5,753 nucleotides of DNA from positions 1 through 5,753 of the forward strand of contig WRFW01000114.1 in assembly GCA_009787435.1 (NCBI GenBank). Reading direction: 5' to 3'. Made by a program: the position numbers and the translations under genes. Every line of letters begins with the position of its first letter. The first letter of the stretch is position 1. This stretch comes from Defluviitaleaceae bacterium (GTDB taxonomy: Bacteria; Bacillota; Clostridia; Lachnospirales; UBA5962). Shown one piece after another: positions 1 to 4,925 of the stretch. The notes beneath the pieces are model-generated. The model was not told the origin of the DNA, did not search any database, and saw nothing but the letters and a program-made list of their open reading frames with translations.

Positions 1-317
1 CCCATGTAGGACCTACTACTAGAGAAAGAGGGTTTGAAAAAGCTAAAATAATAGTCAATGGTGAAGAAAAAGAGGGTTATGGCGGTGGAGTTTGCCAAAT
101 AAGCTCCACTTTATATAACGCTGCTAAAAATGCAGGTTTAGAAATAATAGAACGCCACCCCCATTCTAAAGAAGTAGCATATATAGAGAAAGGCAAAGAT
201 GCAGCAACTAGCTATGGTGGTGTAGATTTAAAATTTAAAAACACTTTACCATATTCAGTTAAAATAGATTCTTATATTGCAGGTAATGCTGTTTATGTTC
301 AAATTGTGAGAATTTAA
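1..317 (+). CDS. VanW-family protein, C-terminal part (5' end outside window)
   Basis: The frame that starts at base 3 is open from the window edge to a TAA at 315-317 and gives 104 residues with no start codon in view. The hallmark of the VanW domain is present: GYGGGVCQISSTLYNAA at about residues 25-41, which matches the family pattern G-x-G-x-C-Q-x-S-S-T-L-Y-N. It is followed by ERHPHS and by the C-terminal stretch around SYGGVDLKFKN, also typical of the family. VanW proteins are usually anchored or secreted cell-envelope proteins, named after an accessory gene of VanB-type vancomycin resistance. Most members occur outside resistance clusters, and their biochemical role is not known. No vanH, vanB, vanX or vanRS gene is visible here, so there is no sign that this one concerns glycopeptide resistance. 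It is convergent with the coa genes. Family assignment is secure; function is not. Confidence 0.88.
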   Translation, partial: HVGPTTRERGFEKAKIIVNGEEKEGYGGGVCQISSTLYNAAKNAGLEIIERHPHSKEVAYIEKGKDAATSYGGVDLKFKNTLPYSVKIDSYIAGNAVYVQIVRI

Positions 318-345
318 ATTTATTTTAGCTTTTGTATTTTATATT

Positions 346-376
346 GAAAAAAATTAACTGAAAATCTAATTTCAGA
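346..376 (-). terminator. Weak intrinsic terminator after coaX
   Basis: A 6-bp inverted repeat (CTGAAA 358-363, loop 364-369, TTTCAG 370-375) lies about 17 bases beyond the coaX stop. Read on the minus strand it is followed by TTAATTTTTTT, which includes a run of seven T (complement of A 347-353). The stem is short and has only two G-C pairs. On the plus strand no T-run follows, so it is not a good terminator for the convergent VanW gene. The flanking AATTAA and TTAATT could extend the stem with a bulge. Confidence 0.45.
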
Positions 377-392
377 AAAAATTAATTAAAAC

Positions 393-1085
393 TTAAGCAG
401 GCAAATTCAAAATAGCTTCCATTAAAAGATTTTCTTCATATTTTACTTGTATATCAATATGTTTCATTAAAACTTTTGAACCGCCGCCAGTAATTAAAAC
501 TTTACAATTGCCAATTTCTTTTTCAATTTTACTAACCATACTTTTAATACAAGAAGCTATGCCGTGTATAACACCAGAAAGCATAGCTTCTTTTGTGTTA
601 GTTCCTATTAAAGGTGGTGATTCTTCTTCAATTTTTAAATTTGGCAAAAGTGATAAATTACTTAAAGAGTTTAAACTTAGTTGAAACCCTGGCAATATTG
701 AGCCGCCTAAGAAAGTCCCCTCTTTATTTATTACATTAATAGTTATTGCTGTGCCAGTGTCTATTACTATTAATGGAGGGGTATATTTTTTTAAAGCTAT
801 TTCACAAGATAATAACCTATCTATGCCTGCTATTTTGTAGGTTGTTTTTATGGAAGGGGTTATAAAAGTATAGTTTTCAAATATTTGTATAACTTTTTCT
901 GTTATATCTGGAACTACAGAAGCTATAATAGCTTTTTGGGAATTTAGTATATTTTTTGTGTTTTCAAATTTATATTTTGCAATTTTTTTATAATCTTCAT
1001 GCAAAAATTGCTCGGTAATTAATTTATTGTTTTCATAATAACCGATTGATATATTTGTATTTCCTATTGATATTCCTAATTTCAT
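393..1085 (-). CDS. coaX: Type III pantothenate kinase homologue (CoaX-like), divergent
   Basis: The 230-aa product resembles CoaX, a cytosolic ASKHA-fold kinase that makes 4'-phosphopantothenate from pantothenate and ATP, the first step of CoA synthesis. Visible motifs are the phosphate-1 loop IGNTN (7-11), AGIDR (86-90, normally G-A-D-R), the phosphate-2 region IDTGTAIT (108-115) with the expected catalytic Asp109, LGGSILPG (126-133), IGTNTKEAMLSG (160-171) and a GGG adenosine-site loop (200-202). Family members are usually about 250-260 aa, so this one is a little short. Two positions deviate: residue 6 is Ser where the D-x-G-N-T motif has Asp, and residue 117 is Asn where T-F-D has Asp. 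The ATG is preceded by TAGGTG with an 8-nt spacer. It lies 57 nt downstream of coaC, in the same direction, which supports a CoA role. Family membership is likely; normal kinase activity is uncertain. Confidence 0.82.
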   Translation of the reverse strand: MKLGISIGNTNISIGYYENNKLITEQFLHEDYKKIAKYKFENTKNILNSQKAIIASVVPDITEKVIQIFENYTFITPSIKTTYKIAGIDRLLSCEIALKKYTPPLIVIDTGTAITINVINKEGTFLGGSILPGFQLSLNSLSNLSLLPNLKIEEESPPLIGTNTKEAMLSGVIHGIASCIKSMVSKIEKEIGNCKVLITGGGSKVLMKHIDIQVKYEENLLMEAILNLPA

Positions 1086-1142
1086 ATGTAAGCACCTATT
1101 AATTTCTGGAAAATTGATTTAAGATGTTAAATAAAGCGCATT

Positions 1143-1673
1143 CTATTTATACACACTCTTAATTTCATCTAAAATGTCTTCAACCTCAGCTAATGCACCA
1201 ATTCCAAAATCTCCACAAGCTAAGAGTTTTTTTTGTGGCTGTATTATTTTATAGCCTTGCTCTTCGAGAGACTTTAAATTTTTTTTAGTTATACTATTTA
1301 AAAACATTTCCATATTCATTGATGGTGCAATTAATTTTTTCACATGTTTTGGCAATGCAAGTGCTGTAGATGATAACATATCATCTGCTAAGCCATTTGC
1401 AATTTTAGCTATAGTGTTTGCAGAAGCAGGGGCTATTATAAATAGCTTTGCTTTTTTCCCTAACTCTATATGATTTATTTGGCTCGGTATGTGTTCATCA
1501 AAAGTGTCTGTATAAACTTTATTATTTGATAAAACTTGAAAAGTAAGCGGAGTAACAAATTTTGTAGCTGATTTAGTCATTATTACATTTATCTCGGTTT
1601 CTTTTTTCAAAGTGCTTACTATATCACAAGCTTTATAAGCTGATATACTTCCCGTTACGCCTAATAATATCAT
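1143..1673 (-). CDS. coaC: Phosphopantothenoylcysteine decarboxylase, stand-alone CoaC
   Basis: This 176-aa flavoprotein of the HFCD family decarboxylates 4'-phosphopantothenoyl-L-cysteine to 4'-phosphopantetheine using bound FMN. The N-terminus MILLGVTGSISAYK is the FMN-binding start of the family. The active-site His is His68 in NHIEL, PASANTIAKIANGLADD (82-98) contacts flavin, APSMNMEMF (116-124) is the P-x-M-N-x-x-M motif, and LACGDFGIGAL (151-161) is the substrate clamp with the catalytic Cys153. The clamp ends GAL instead of GRM, as I recall for streptococcal CoaC. I start it at ATG 1673, not at the in-frame TTG at 1688, because GAGGT (1684-1680) sits 6 nt before this ATG and the family begins here. 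The ATG overlaps the coaB stop as ATGA, so translation should be coupled. No CoaB domain is fused to it. Confidence 0.93.
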   Translation of the reverse strand: MILLGVTGSISAYKACDIVSTLKKETEINVIMTKSATKFVTPLTFQVLSNNKVYTDTFDEHIPSQINHIELGKKAKLFIIAPASANTIAKIANGLADDMLSSTALALPKHVKKLIAPSMNMEMFLNSITKKNLKSLEEQGYKIIQPQKKLLACGDFGIGALAEVEDILDEIKSVYK

Positions 1674-2326
1674 ATTGTTACCTCGCAAATTTTATTTGCT
1701 ATTTCTTCTTTCGTATTAAACTTATCGACTATCTCACCATTTTTATTTATTAACATAGCTTTATGTAGTTGTTCAGACTTTGTATTAAATATCCCAAAAA
1801 TATCATTAACTAATACATAATCGCAATTATTTTTTTCTATTTGATTTATGGCAATTTTAATTTGCTCTTCTTCAGTTTTGCCGTCTGTTAGTTTGAAGCC
1901 AATAAGTTTTACTCTAGGATTAAATTTTTTTATCATAGAGATTATTTTTGGGTTTCTTTTTAGTGAAAGTAAAACACGCTCTTCAGAGGAATCTAATTTT
2001 GATTTAATAGGTATAATCTCACCGTTTTTATAAATACCTTCAACATGATAATCACTAACTGCCATAGCGTGGACAACAGCCTTTATAGGCTTCGTTTTAA
2101 GAAGCTCGTTAAGCTCTGCTTTAAGGTGTAAAATATCATTAATTTTTATACTTTTAACATTCGGAGGACAAATAATATCTTCTGTATGTAAAAAATACAC
2201 ATCTCTATAAAATTCTTTCACCAATTTTTCAGATATTACTTTCGCCAATTCTCCTGTAGACTTATTTTTAATACTTCTGACATTATCAATTTTTTCTGAT
2301 AGTCCACCACCTGTTACTAGTATCAC
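1670..2326 (-). CDS. coaB: Phosphopantothenate-cysteine ligase, stand-alone CoaB (streptococcal type)
   Basis: The 218-aa product should ligate 4'-phosphopantothenate and L-cysteine, with nucleotide activation, to give phosphopantothenoylcysteine, the substrate of the next gene. Signatures are the Rossmann-like start ILVTGGGLSEKID (2-14), VRSIKNKSTG (16-25), VHAMAVSDY (85-93), SKLDSSEE (109-116), NPKIISMIKKFNP (125-137), LIGFKLT (141-147) and VLVNDI (171-176). The order and wording resemble the single-domain CoaB of Streptococcus and Enterococcus more than the C-terminal half of fused CoaBC. I place the start at GTG 2326: it gives M-I-L-V-T-G-G-G, as in relatives, and GGAGGT (2342-2337) lies 10 nt upstream. 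The longer frame from GTG 2353 would put that ribosome binding site inside the gene. It is first in the coaB-coaC-coaX cluster. Confidence 0.92.
   Translation of the reverse strand: MILVTGGGLSEKIDNVRSIKNKSTGELAKVISEKLVKEFYRDVYFLHTEDIICPPNVKSIKINDILHLKAELNELLKTKPIKAVVHAMAVSDYHVEGIYKNGEIIPIKSKLDSSEERVLLSLKRNPKIISMIKKFNPRVKLIGFKLTDGKTEEEQIKIAINQIEKNNCDYVLVNDIFGIFNTKSEQLHKAMLINKNGEIVDKFNTKEEIANKICEVTI
1680..1684 (-). promoter_or_regulatory. Ribosome binding site that sets the coaC start
   Basis: GAGGT lies 6 nt before ATG 1673 and within the last codons of coaB. This favours the ATG that overlaps the coaB TGA over the in-frame TTG at 1688, which would sit upstream of this site. Confidence 0.8.
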
Positions 2327-2336
2327 AGTTTTAATT

Positions 2337-2342
2337 ACCTCC
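2337..2342 (-). promoter_or_regulatory. Ribosome binding site that sets the coaB start
   Basis: A perfect GGAGGT lies 10 nt upstream of GTG 2326. The spacing is slightly long, but no other start codon lies nearby and the family alignment begins at this GTG. Confidence 0.75.
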
Positions 2343-2352
2343 GAATAATCCA

Positions 2353-2366
2353 CTGGCTACCGCCAG
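2353..2366 (-). other. Small GC-rich hairpin in the coaB leader
   Basis: On the minus strand CTGGC (2366-2362), loop GGTA and GCCAG (2357-2353) form a 5-bp stem that is almost all G-C in an otherwise AT-rich leader. It ends about 10 nt before the coaB ribosome binding site. It may affect initiation or mRNA stability, or mean nothing. It does not resemble a riboswitch or T-box that I recognise. Confidence 0.3.
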
Positions 2367-2369
2367 ATT

Positions 2370-2397
2370 TTGACTTTAAAAATATAGGTTATATCAT
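2370..2397 (+). promoter_or_regulatory. Candidate plus-strand promoter overlapping the coaB promoter
   Basis: TTGACT (2370-2375, 5 of 6) and TATCAT (2392-2397, 5 of 6) are separated by 16 nt. Its -10 box occupies the same bases as the coaB -10 on the opposite strand, so the two could not be melted independently. A start near 2404 is expected. In AT-rich DNA such matches also arise by chance; the terminator downstream is what makes this one worth noting. Confidence 0.4.
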
Positions 2398-2421
2398 AGC
2401 TAAGTTAGAAATTTAAGTAAA
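2393..2421 (-). promoter_or_regulatory. Sigma-A-type promoter of the coaB-coaC-coaX cluster
   Basis: On the minus strand TTTACT (2421-2416, 4 of 6 to TTGACA) is separated by 17 nt from TATGAT (2398-2393, 5 of 6 to TATAAT). A transcript would start near 2386 and have a leader of about 60 nt before the coaB GTG. Confidence 0.6.
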
Positions 2422-2482
2422 GATTTGCTTGGGTATTTTAGTGATAGTCGGAAATATGGTTGATTTATATTTCCGACTTTTT
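2404..2482 (+). ncRNA. Candidate small RNA between coaB and the 106-aa gene
   Basis: This interval of about 79 nt is bounded by a plausible plus-strand promoter (2370-2397) and ends in a strong hairpin with a T-run (2446-2482). It has no start codon with a ribosome binding site, so it would be non-coding. It does not overlap the coding part of either neighbour, but its start lies just upstream of the coaB transcription start on the other strand. I recognise no known RNA family. The case rests only on the promoter and terminator geometry. Confidence 0.3.
2446..2482 (+). terminator. Strong intrinsic terminator, plus-strand orientation
   Basis: AGTCGGAAATAT (2446-2457) and ATATTTCCGACT (2467-2478) form a perfect 12-bp stem with a 9-nt loop, followed on the plus strand by T at 2478-2482, then GC and three more T. 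On the minus strand the hairpin begins 8 nt after the stop of the 106-aa gene, but what follows it there (ATCACTAAAATACC) has no T-run. By sequence it is thus a plus-strand terminator, although the only annotated gene it could serve by position is on the minus strand. It may work in both directions or simply protect the 3' end. Confidence 0.7.
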
Positions 2483-2485
2483 GCT

Positions 2486-2806
2486 TTATAGCAATTCTGC
2501 ATAATATCTACCTGTATTATCTCTACCAAATTCCACATCACACGGAAATACATTATTACCCATCATAGCAAAACCCACTAGTGTTTCTGCCCAACCTATC
2601 AAATGTTTGTTAATTCGATATACGTTTACACCTTTTCCATCTTTAATTGTTATAATAGGAAACTTTCTATCCCTGGTGAAACCTACCGAAAGAACAGTAA
2701 CTTTCATCTGCTTGTCTATGTCTAATTTGGTCTGGCGTTCACTATCTATGTAAACTTTTCCACCTTGTTTATTGATTATGTAATCTGTGTTTTTAGTTTT
2801 GTTCAT
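2486..2806 (-). CDS. Conserved-looking hypothetical protein, 106 aa, function unknown
   Basis: I do not recognise this protein. It has no signal peptide or membrane segment and is fairly basic at the N-terminus. The first third (KNTDYIINKQGGKVYIDSER) is polar. The middle alternates hydrophobic and polar residues (KVTVLSVGF, FPIITIKDGKGVNVYRINK), which suggests beta strands, followed by WAETLVGFAMMGNNVFP and a C-terminal GRYYAELL. It is very probably real: an ATG with AGGAG (2820-2816) 9 nt upstream, a good promoter before that, and no competing frame. It lies alone between the nrd and coa clusters in the same direction, and read-through from nrdI is possible since no terminator is evident between them. 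An accessory or mobile-element origin is possible but nothing shows it. Confidence 0.7.
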   Translation of the reverse strand: MNKTKNTDYIINKQGGKVYIDSERQTKLDIDKQMKVTVLSVGFTRDRKFPIITIKDGKGVNVYRINKHLIGWAETLVGFAMMGNNVFPCDVEFGRDNTGRYYAELL

Positions 2807-2854
2807 TCTCTTAATCTCCTTTAATTCAACACTTTATTTAATAAGTTACATACT

Positions 2855-2883
2855 ATTACACACTATTTTCGGATAATAATCAA
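2855..2883 (-). promoter_or_regulatory. Promoter of the 106-aa hypothetical gene
   Basis: On the minus strand TTGATT (2883-2878, 4 of 6) is followed after 17 nt by TGTAAT (2860-2855, 5 of 6). The transcript would begin near 2848, about 40 nt before the ATG. A weak all-A/T inverted repeat, AATAAT-ATTG-ATTATT, overlaps the -35 box. Confidence 0.5.
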
Positions 2884-2902
2884 TATTATTTCTAGTTACC
2901 AC

Positions 2903-3283
2903 TTATATTTTCATAGTGGGGATATCTTTATAGTTTGTTATTAAATCATTAAATTTTGATACATCGTGCTTATTTCCTGCACTTTCAAAAGTCATAAGCA
3001 GTCGTATATTATAACGTTCTGAGATTGTATAAGCCGCTTTGCAATACATATCGCCCCAATTTTTATTGCCACTTCCAACTACCGCTTTTAAATTTTTGTA
3101 ATTATTAGTTAGAAAATTGTCAAGCTCTGGTGCAATTTCACCCATTCCAATAGTTCCTGTTACTAAAATATAAGGCTCTGAAATTAATTCTTTGCCTGTT
3201 ATTATTCTTGTTAAATTAGTAAAGTTAGTTTTTTTTAAAAAAGCATGAACTTTACCAGTTATAGACATATAAACTATTTTCAA
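2903..3283 (-). CDS. nrdI: NrdI flavodoxin-like protein for class Ib ribonucleotide reductase
   Basis: NrdI is a small cytosolic FMN protein that supplies oxidant to the Mn(II)2 site of NrdF so that the tyrosyl radical can form. The 126-aa product has the flavodoxin start MKIVYMSITGKV, with phosphate-loop residues Ser7, Thr9 and Gly10 (usually S-x-T-G-N-V), the second flavin loop TGTIGMGEIAPEL (42-54), and the family's signature GSGNKNWGDMY (70-80) followed by CKA. Length is normal for the Bacillota form. The start is TTG 3283: GGAG (3296-3293) lies 9 nt upstream, there is an in-frame stop just before it at 3292-3290, and M-K-I-V-Y matches relatives. It follows nrdF after 59 nt, and I saw no terminator in that gap. 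It is the last nrd gene of the cluster visible here. Confidence 0.95.
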   Translation of the reverse strand: MKIVYMSITGKVHAFLKKTNFTNLTRIITGKELISEPYILVTGTIGMGEIAPELDNFLTNNYKNLKAVVGSGNKNWGDMYCKAAYTISERYNIRLLMTFESAGNKHDVSKFNDLITNYKDIPTMKI

Positions 3284-3292
3284 TAATCGCTA

Positions 3293-3296
3293 CTCC
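3293..3296 (-). promoter_or_regulatory. Ribosome binding site supporting the TTG start of nrdI
   Basis: GGAG lies 9 nt upstream of TTG 3283. With the in-frame stop at 3292-3290 it leaves TTG as the only start that gives the full flavodoxin N-terminus. Confidence 0.75.
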
Positions 3297-3342
3297 GCTA
3301 AGATACATAAAATTTTGGGGTTGACTCACCTGCTTTTAAGTA

Positions 3343-4284
3343 TTAAAAATCAAAATCGCTATCATCAAGCTTTGCAATATTAGTAGGCTTTATATAACCA
3401 TTTCCTTTAGTTGAGAAAAAATCATGATTTTTAGTTTTAGTATTAAGCCCGGCTAAAATAGTTCCGTTAACTTCATATTCATCAACATTAAAATAAGGCT
3501 CTAAACCGAGGTTCATTAGAGCTTTATCTGCGTTATATTCCAAAAATTTCAAAACTTCGTTTGTTAGACCTATTTGGTCGTATAATTCATGTGTATATTT
3601 TTTTTCTATTTCAAAAAGCTCTAATAATTTTTCTAATGCTTCTTTTTCCCAATTTTCTTCGTAAATCTCTTGTGCAAGTAAGCCAACATAAACACCATGA
3701 ATGCTTTCATCACGTATAATTAAATTTATAATTTCACCACTTGCAACAAGTTTTCCCTGCCCTGCTAAATATAGAGGATAGAAAAAGCCAGAGTAAAACA
3801 AAAAGCTTTCCAAAAACACACTCATACACATTGCCATATAAAGGCTTTTATTATCGGTTATGTTAGTATAATAACTTGAAACTAAGTTAAGCTTTGATTG
3901 TAAATGCTCGTTAGTTTTAACCCACTCAAAAAGTTCATCTATTTCAGCCATCGTGCAAAGGGTGCTGAAAATGCTAGAATAGCTTTTAGCGTGCATATGT
4001 TCCATCATTCCCATAAAGCCTAATATAGCTTTTGAGTGTAAATTTTCTACTTTTAAAGCGATTTCTGGCATGCCAACGGAACCTTGTTCTGTATCTAACA
4101 AAGTAAGCCCTGCTGTTGCTTTTTTATAAACATCTTGCTGTTCAGGAGTTAGTGTTTTCCACGTTAGTTTATCATCGCTAAGCGGAATTTCTTCATCTAC
4201 CCAAAACTGGCGTACGTTTTGTTGCCAAAAAAGAGTTGTGAAGTTATCTTTAATATCATTCCAGTTTATCGCTTGTTTGTTCAT
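3343..4284 (-). CDS. nrdF: Class Ib ribonucleotide reductase beta subunit NrdF
   Basis: NrdF is the ferritin-like radical subunit: its dimetal site (Mn or Fe) generates a tyrosyl radical that is passed to NrdE for ribonucleotide reduction. The 313-aa length is typical. All expected metal ligands are present: Asp64 (LLDTEQG), Glu95 and His98 (MMEHMHAKSY), Glu159 (VFLESF), and Glu193 with His196 (RDESIHG). The radical tyrosine is Tyr102, four residues after His98. The C-terminal tail DDSDFDF is the acidic-aromatic peptide that docks on NrdE. The ATG is preceded by GGAG (4298-4295) 10 nt upstream, inside the previous gene, and the first 29 bases overlap that gene's end. Nothing looks broken. Unlike most nrdEF operons, nrdE is not its direct neighbour; two small membrane genes come between. 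Confidence 0.97.
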   Translation of the reverse strand: MNKQAINWNDIKDNFTTLFWQQNVRQFWVDEEIPLSDDKLTWKTLTPEQQDVYKKATAGLTLLDTEQGSVGMPEIALKVENLHSKAILGFMGMMEHMHAKSYSSIFSTLCTMAEIDELFEWVKTNEHLQSKLNLVSSYYTNITDNKSLYMAMCMSVFLESFLFYSGFFYPLYLAGQGKLVASGEIINLIIRDESIHGVYVGLLAQEIYEENWEKEALEKLLELFEIEKKYTHELYDQIGLTNEVLKFLEYNADKALMNLGLEPYFNVDEYEVNGTILAGLNTKTKNHDFFSTKGNGYIKPTNIAKLDDSDFDF

Positions 4285-4654
4285 TAGTTTGTGTCTCCAT
4301 TTGTTCTTTTGATTTTTCTTCTGATTTTACAATAAGAATGTCTAATAAAAGCGTAACTATTAGAGCATCTATAATAAATTTATGAATATATATTCCCAAA
4401 CTGCTTTCTCTATATAAAACTGATAAAATAATCACTAGTATTTTAAAAACCTCTATAAAAGTTACTATCTTTTTGAAAACTGAAAAATGTTTATTATATA
4501 TTAAATATATTCCCAAATTTAAAACTATTCTTATAAAAAGATATACAGATATTATTGCCCAAAACAAAACAAAATTTTGTCCTAAATTATCTATATAAAT
4601 TATTAATAAAGACATTATAAACGGCAAAAAGGATAGTATAATTAGCTGACCCAT
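4256..4654 (-). CDS. Predicted four-helix membrane protein, 132 aa, between nrdE and nrdF
   Basis: I do not recognise this protein. It has about four hydrophobic segments, near residues 3-21, 27-53, 61-81 and 88-109, with charged turns (YNKHFSVFKK at 53-62, YRESS at 81-85), and a polar glutamate/glutamine/threonine-rich tail (110-132) that is probably cytoplasmic. ATG 4654 lies 7 nt after the stop of the 84-aa gene, but I see no Shine-Dalgarno sequence in front of it (the preceding bases are AACAAATTT), so it may rely on ribosomes arriving from the upstream gene. Its 3' end overlaps nrdF by 29 nt in another frame and contains the nrdF ribosome binding site. The composition is very AT-rich. 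Position suggests co-expression with ribonucleotide reductase; whether it shares a function is unknown. It is not NrdH or a thioredoxin: there is no CxxC. Confidence 0.75.
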   Translation of the reverse strand: MGQLIILSFLPFIMSLLIIYIDNLGQNFVLFWAIISVYLFIRIVLNLGIYLIYNKHFSVFKKIVTFIEVFKILVIILSVLYRESSLGIYIHKFIIDALIVTLLLDILIVKSEEKSKEQMETQTNEQTSDKLE

Positions 4655-4661
4655 AAATTTG

Positions 4662-4916
4662 TTAAATGATAGGAATTAAAAAAGCAATCTCTATAAATAA
4701 TTCAACTATAGATGCATCAGATTTTTCTATATTCTTATTTTTGATAGTATTTATTGTTTTACTATGCTCATACTTTTTTTTAATCAACATCAAATTTAAG
4801 AACACTAATATAGATATTAACAACAATGATGTTATTAATGAAATCCAAGGAACTATAAACGATATTATTAATAAAACAAAAAATAATCCTAATATTCCAG
4901 TCTCTTTTTTATTCAT
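4662..4916 (-). CDS. Small membrane protein, 84 aa, directly after nrdE
   Basis: I do not recognise this protein. Hydrophobic segments lie near residues 8-24 and 26-46, then a basic and polar linker (KKKYEHSKTINTIKNKNIEKSD, about 46-67), then a third stretch at about 68-84 (IVELFIEIAFLIPII) with two glutamates that may be membrane-embedded or interfacial. ATG 4916 has a clear AAGGA (4927-4923) 6 nt upstream that overlaps the nrdE stop codon, so nrdE and this gene are tightly coupled with a 9-nt gap. A plus-strand frame covers the same bases but has no ribosome binding site. Very AT-rich. Together with the next gene it may form a two-component membrane unit (inference). Confidence 0.75.
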   Translation of the reverse strand: MNKKETGILGLFFVLLIISFIVPWISLITSLLLISILVFLNLMLIKKKYEHSKTINTIKNKNIEKSDASIVELFIEIAFLIPII

Positions 4917-4925
4917 ACCAAATCC

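Noticed and set aside
1..317. Glycopeptide resistance gene
   Set aside because: VanW-domain proteins are common outside resistance operons and no other van gene is visible here.
1086..1142. Separate promoter or regulatory element before coaX
   Set aside because: The 57-nt gap after coaC shows only the coaX ribosome binding site; no convincing -35/-10 pair or hairpin was seen.
1674..1688. TTG at 1688 as an upstream start of coaC
   Set aside because: The GAGGT site lies downstream of this TTG and the CoaC family begins at the ATG 1673.
1848..2033. 61-aa plus-strand open frame
   Set aside because: It lies wholly inside coaB on the other strand, has no ribosome binding site, and coaB has clear family motifs across the same bases.
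2327..2353. GTG at 2353 as the start of coaB
   Set aside because: It would place the GGAGGT site inside the gene and add nine residues without family support; GTG 2326 fits both signals.
2821..2902. Terminator for the nrd operon after nrdI
   Set aside because: Only a 6-bp all-A/T inverted repeat without a T-run is present; it overlaps the -35 box of the next promoter and is too weak to call.
4655..4680. The 84-aa and 132-aa genes as one frameshifted gene
   Set aside because: The 132-aa frame meets a TAA right after the T6 run at about 4674-4679, and neither adding nor removing one T there joins the two frames. Both have their own ATG.
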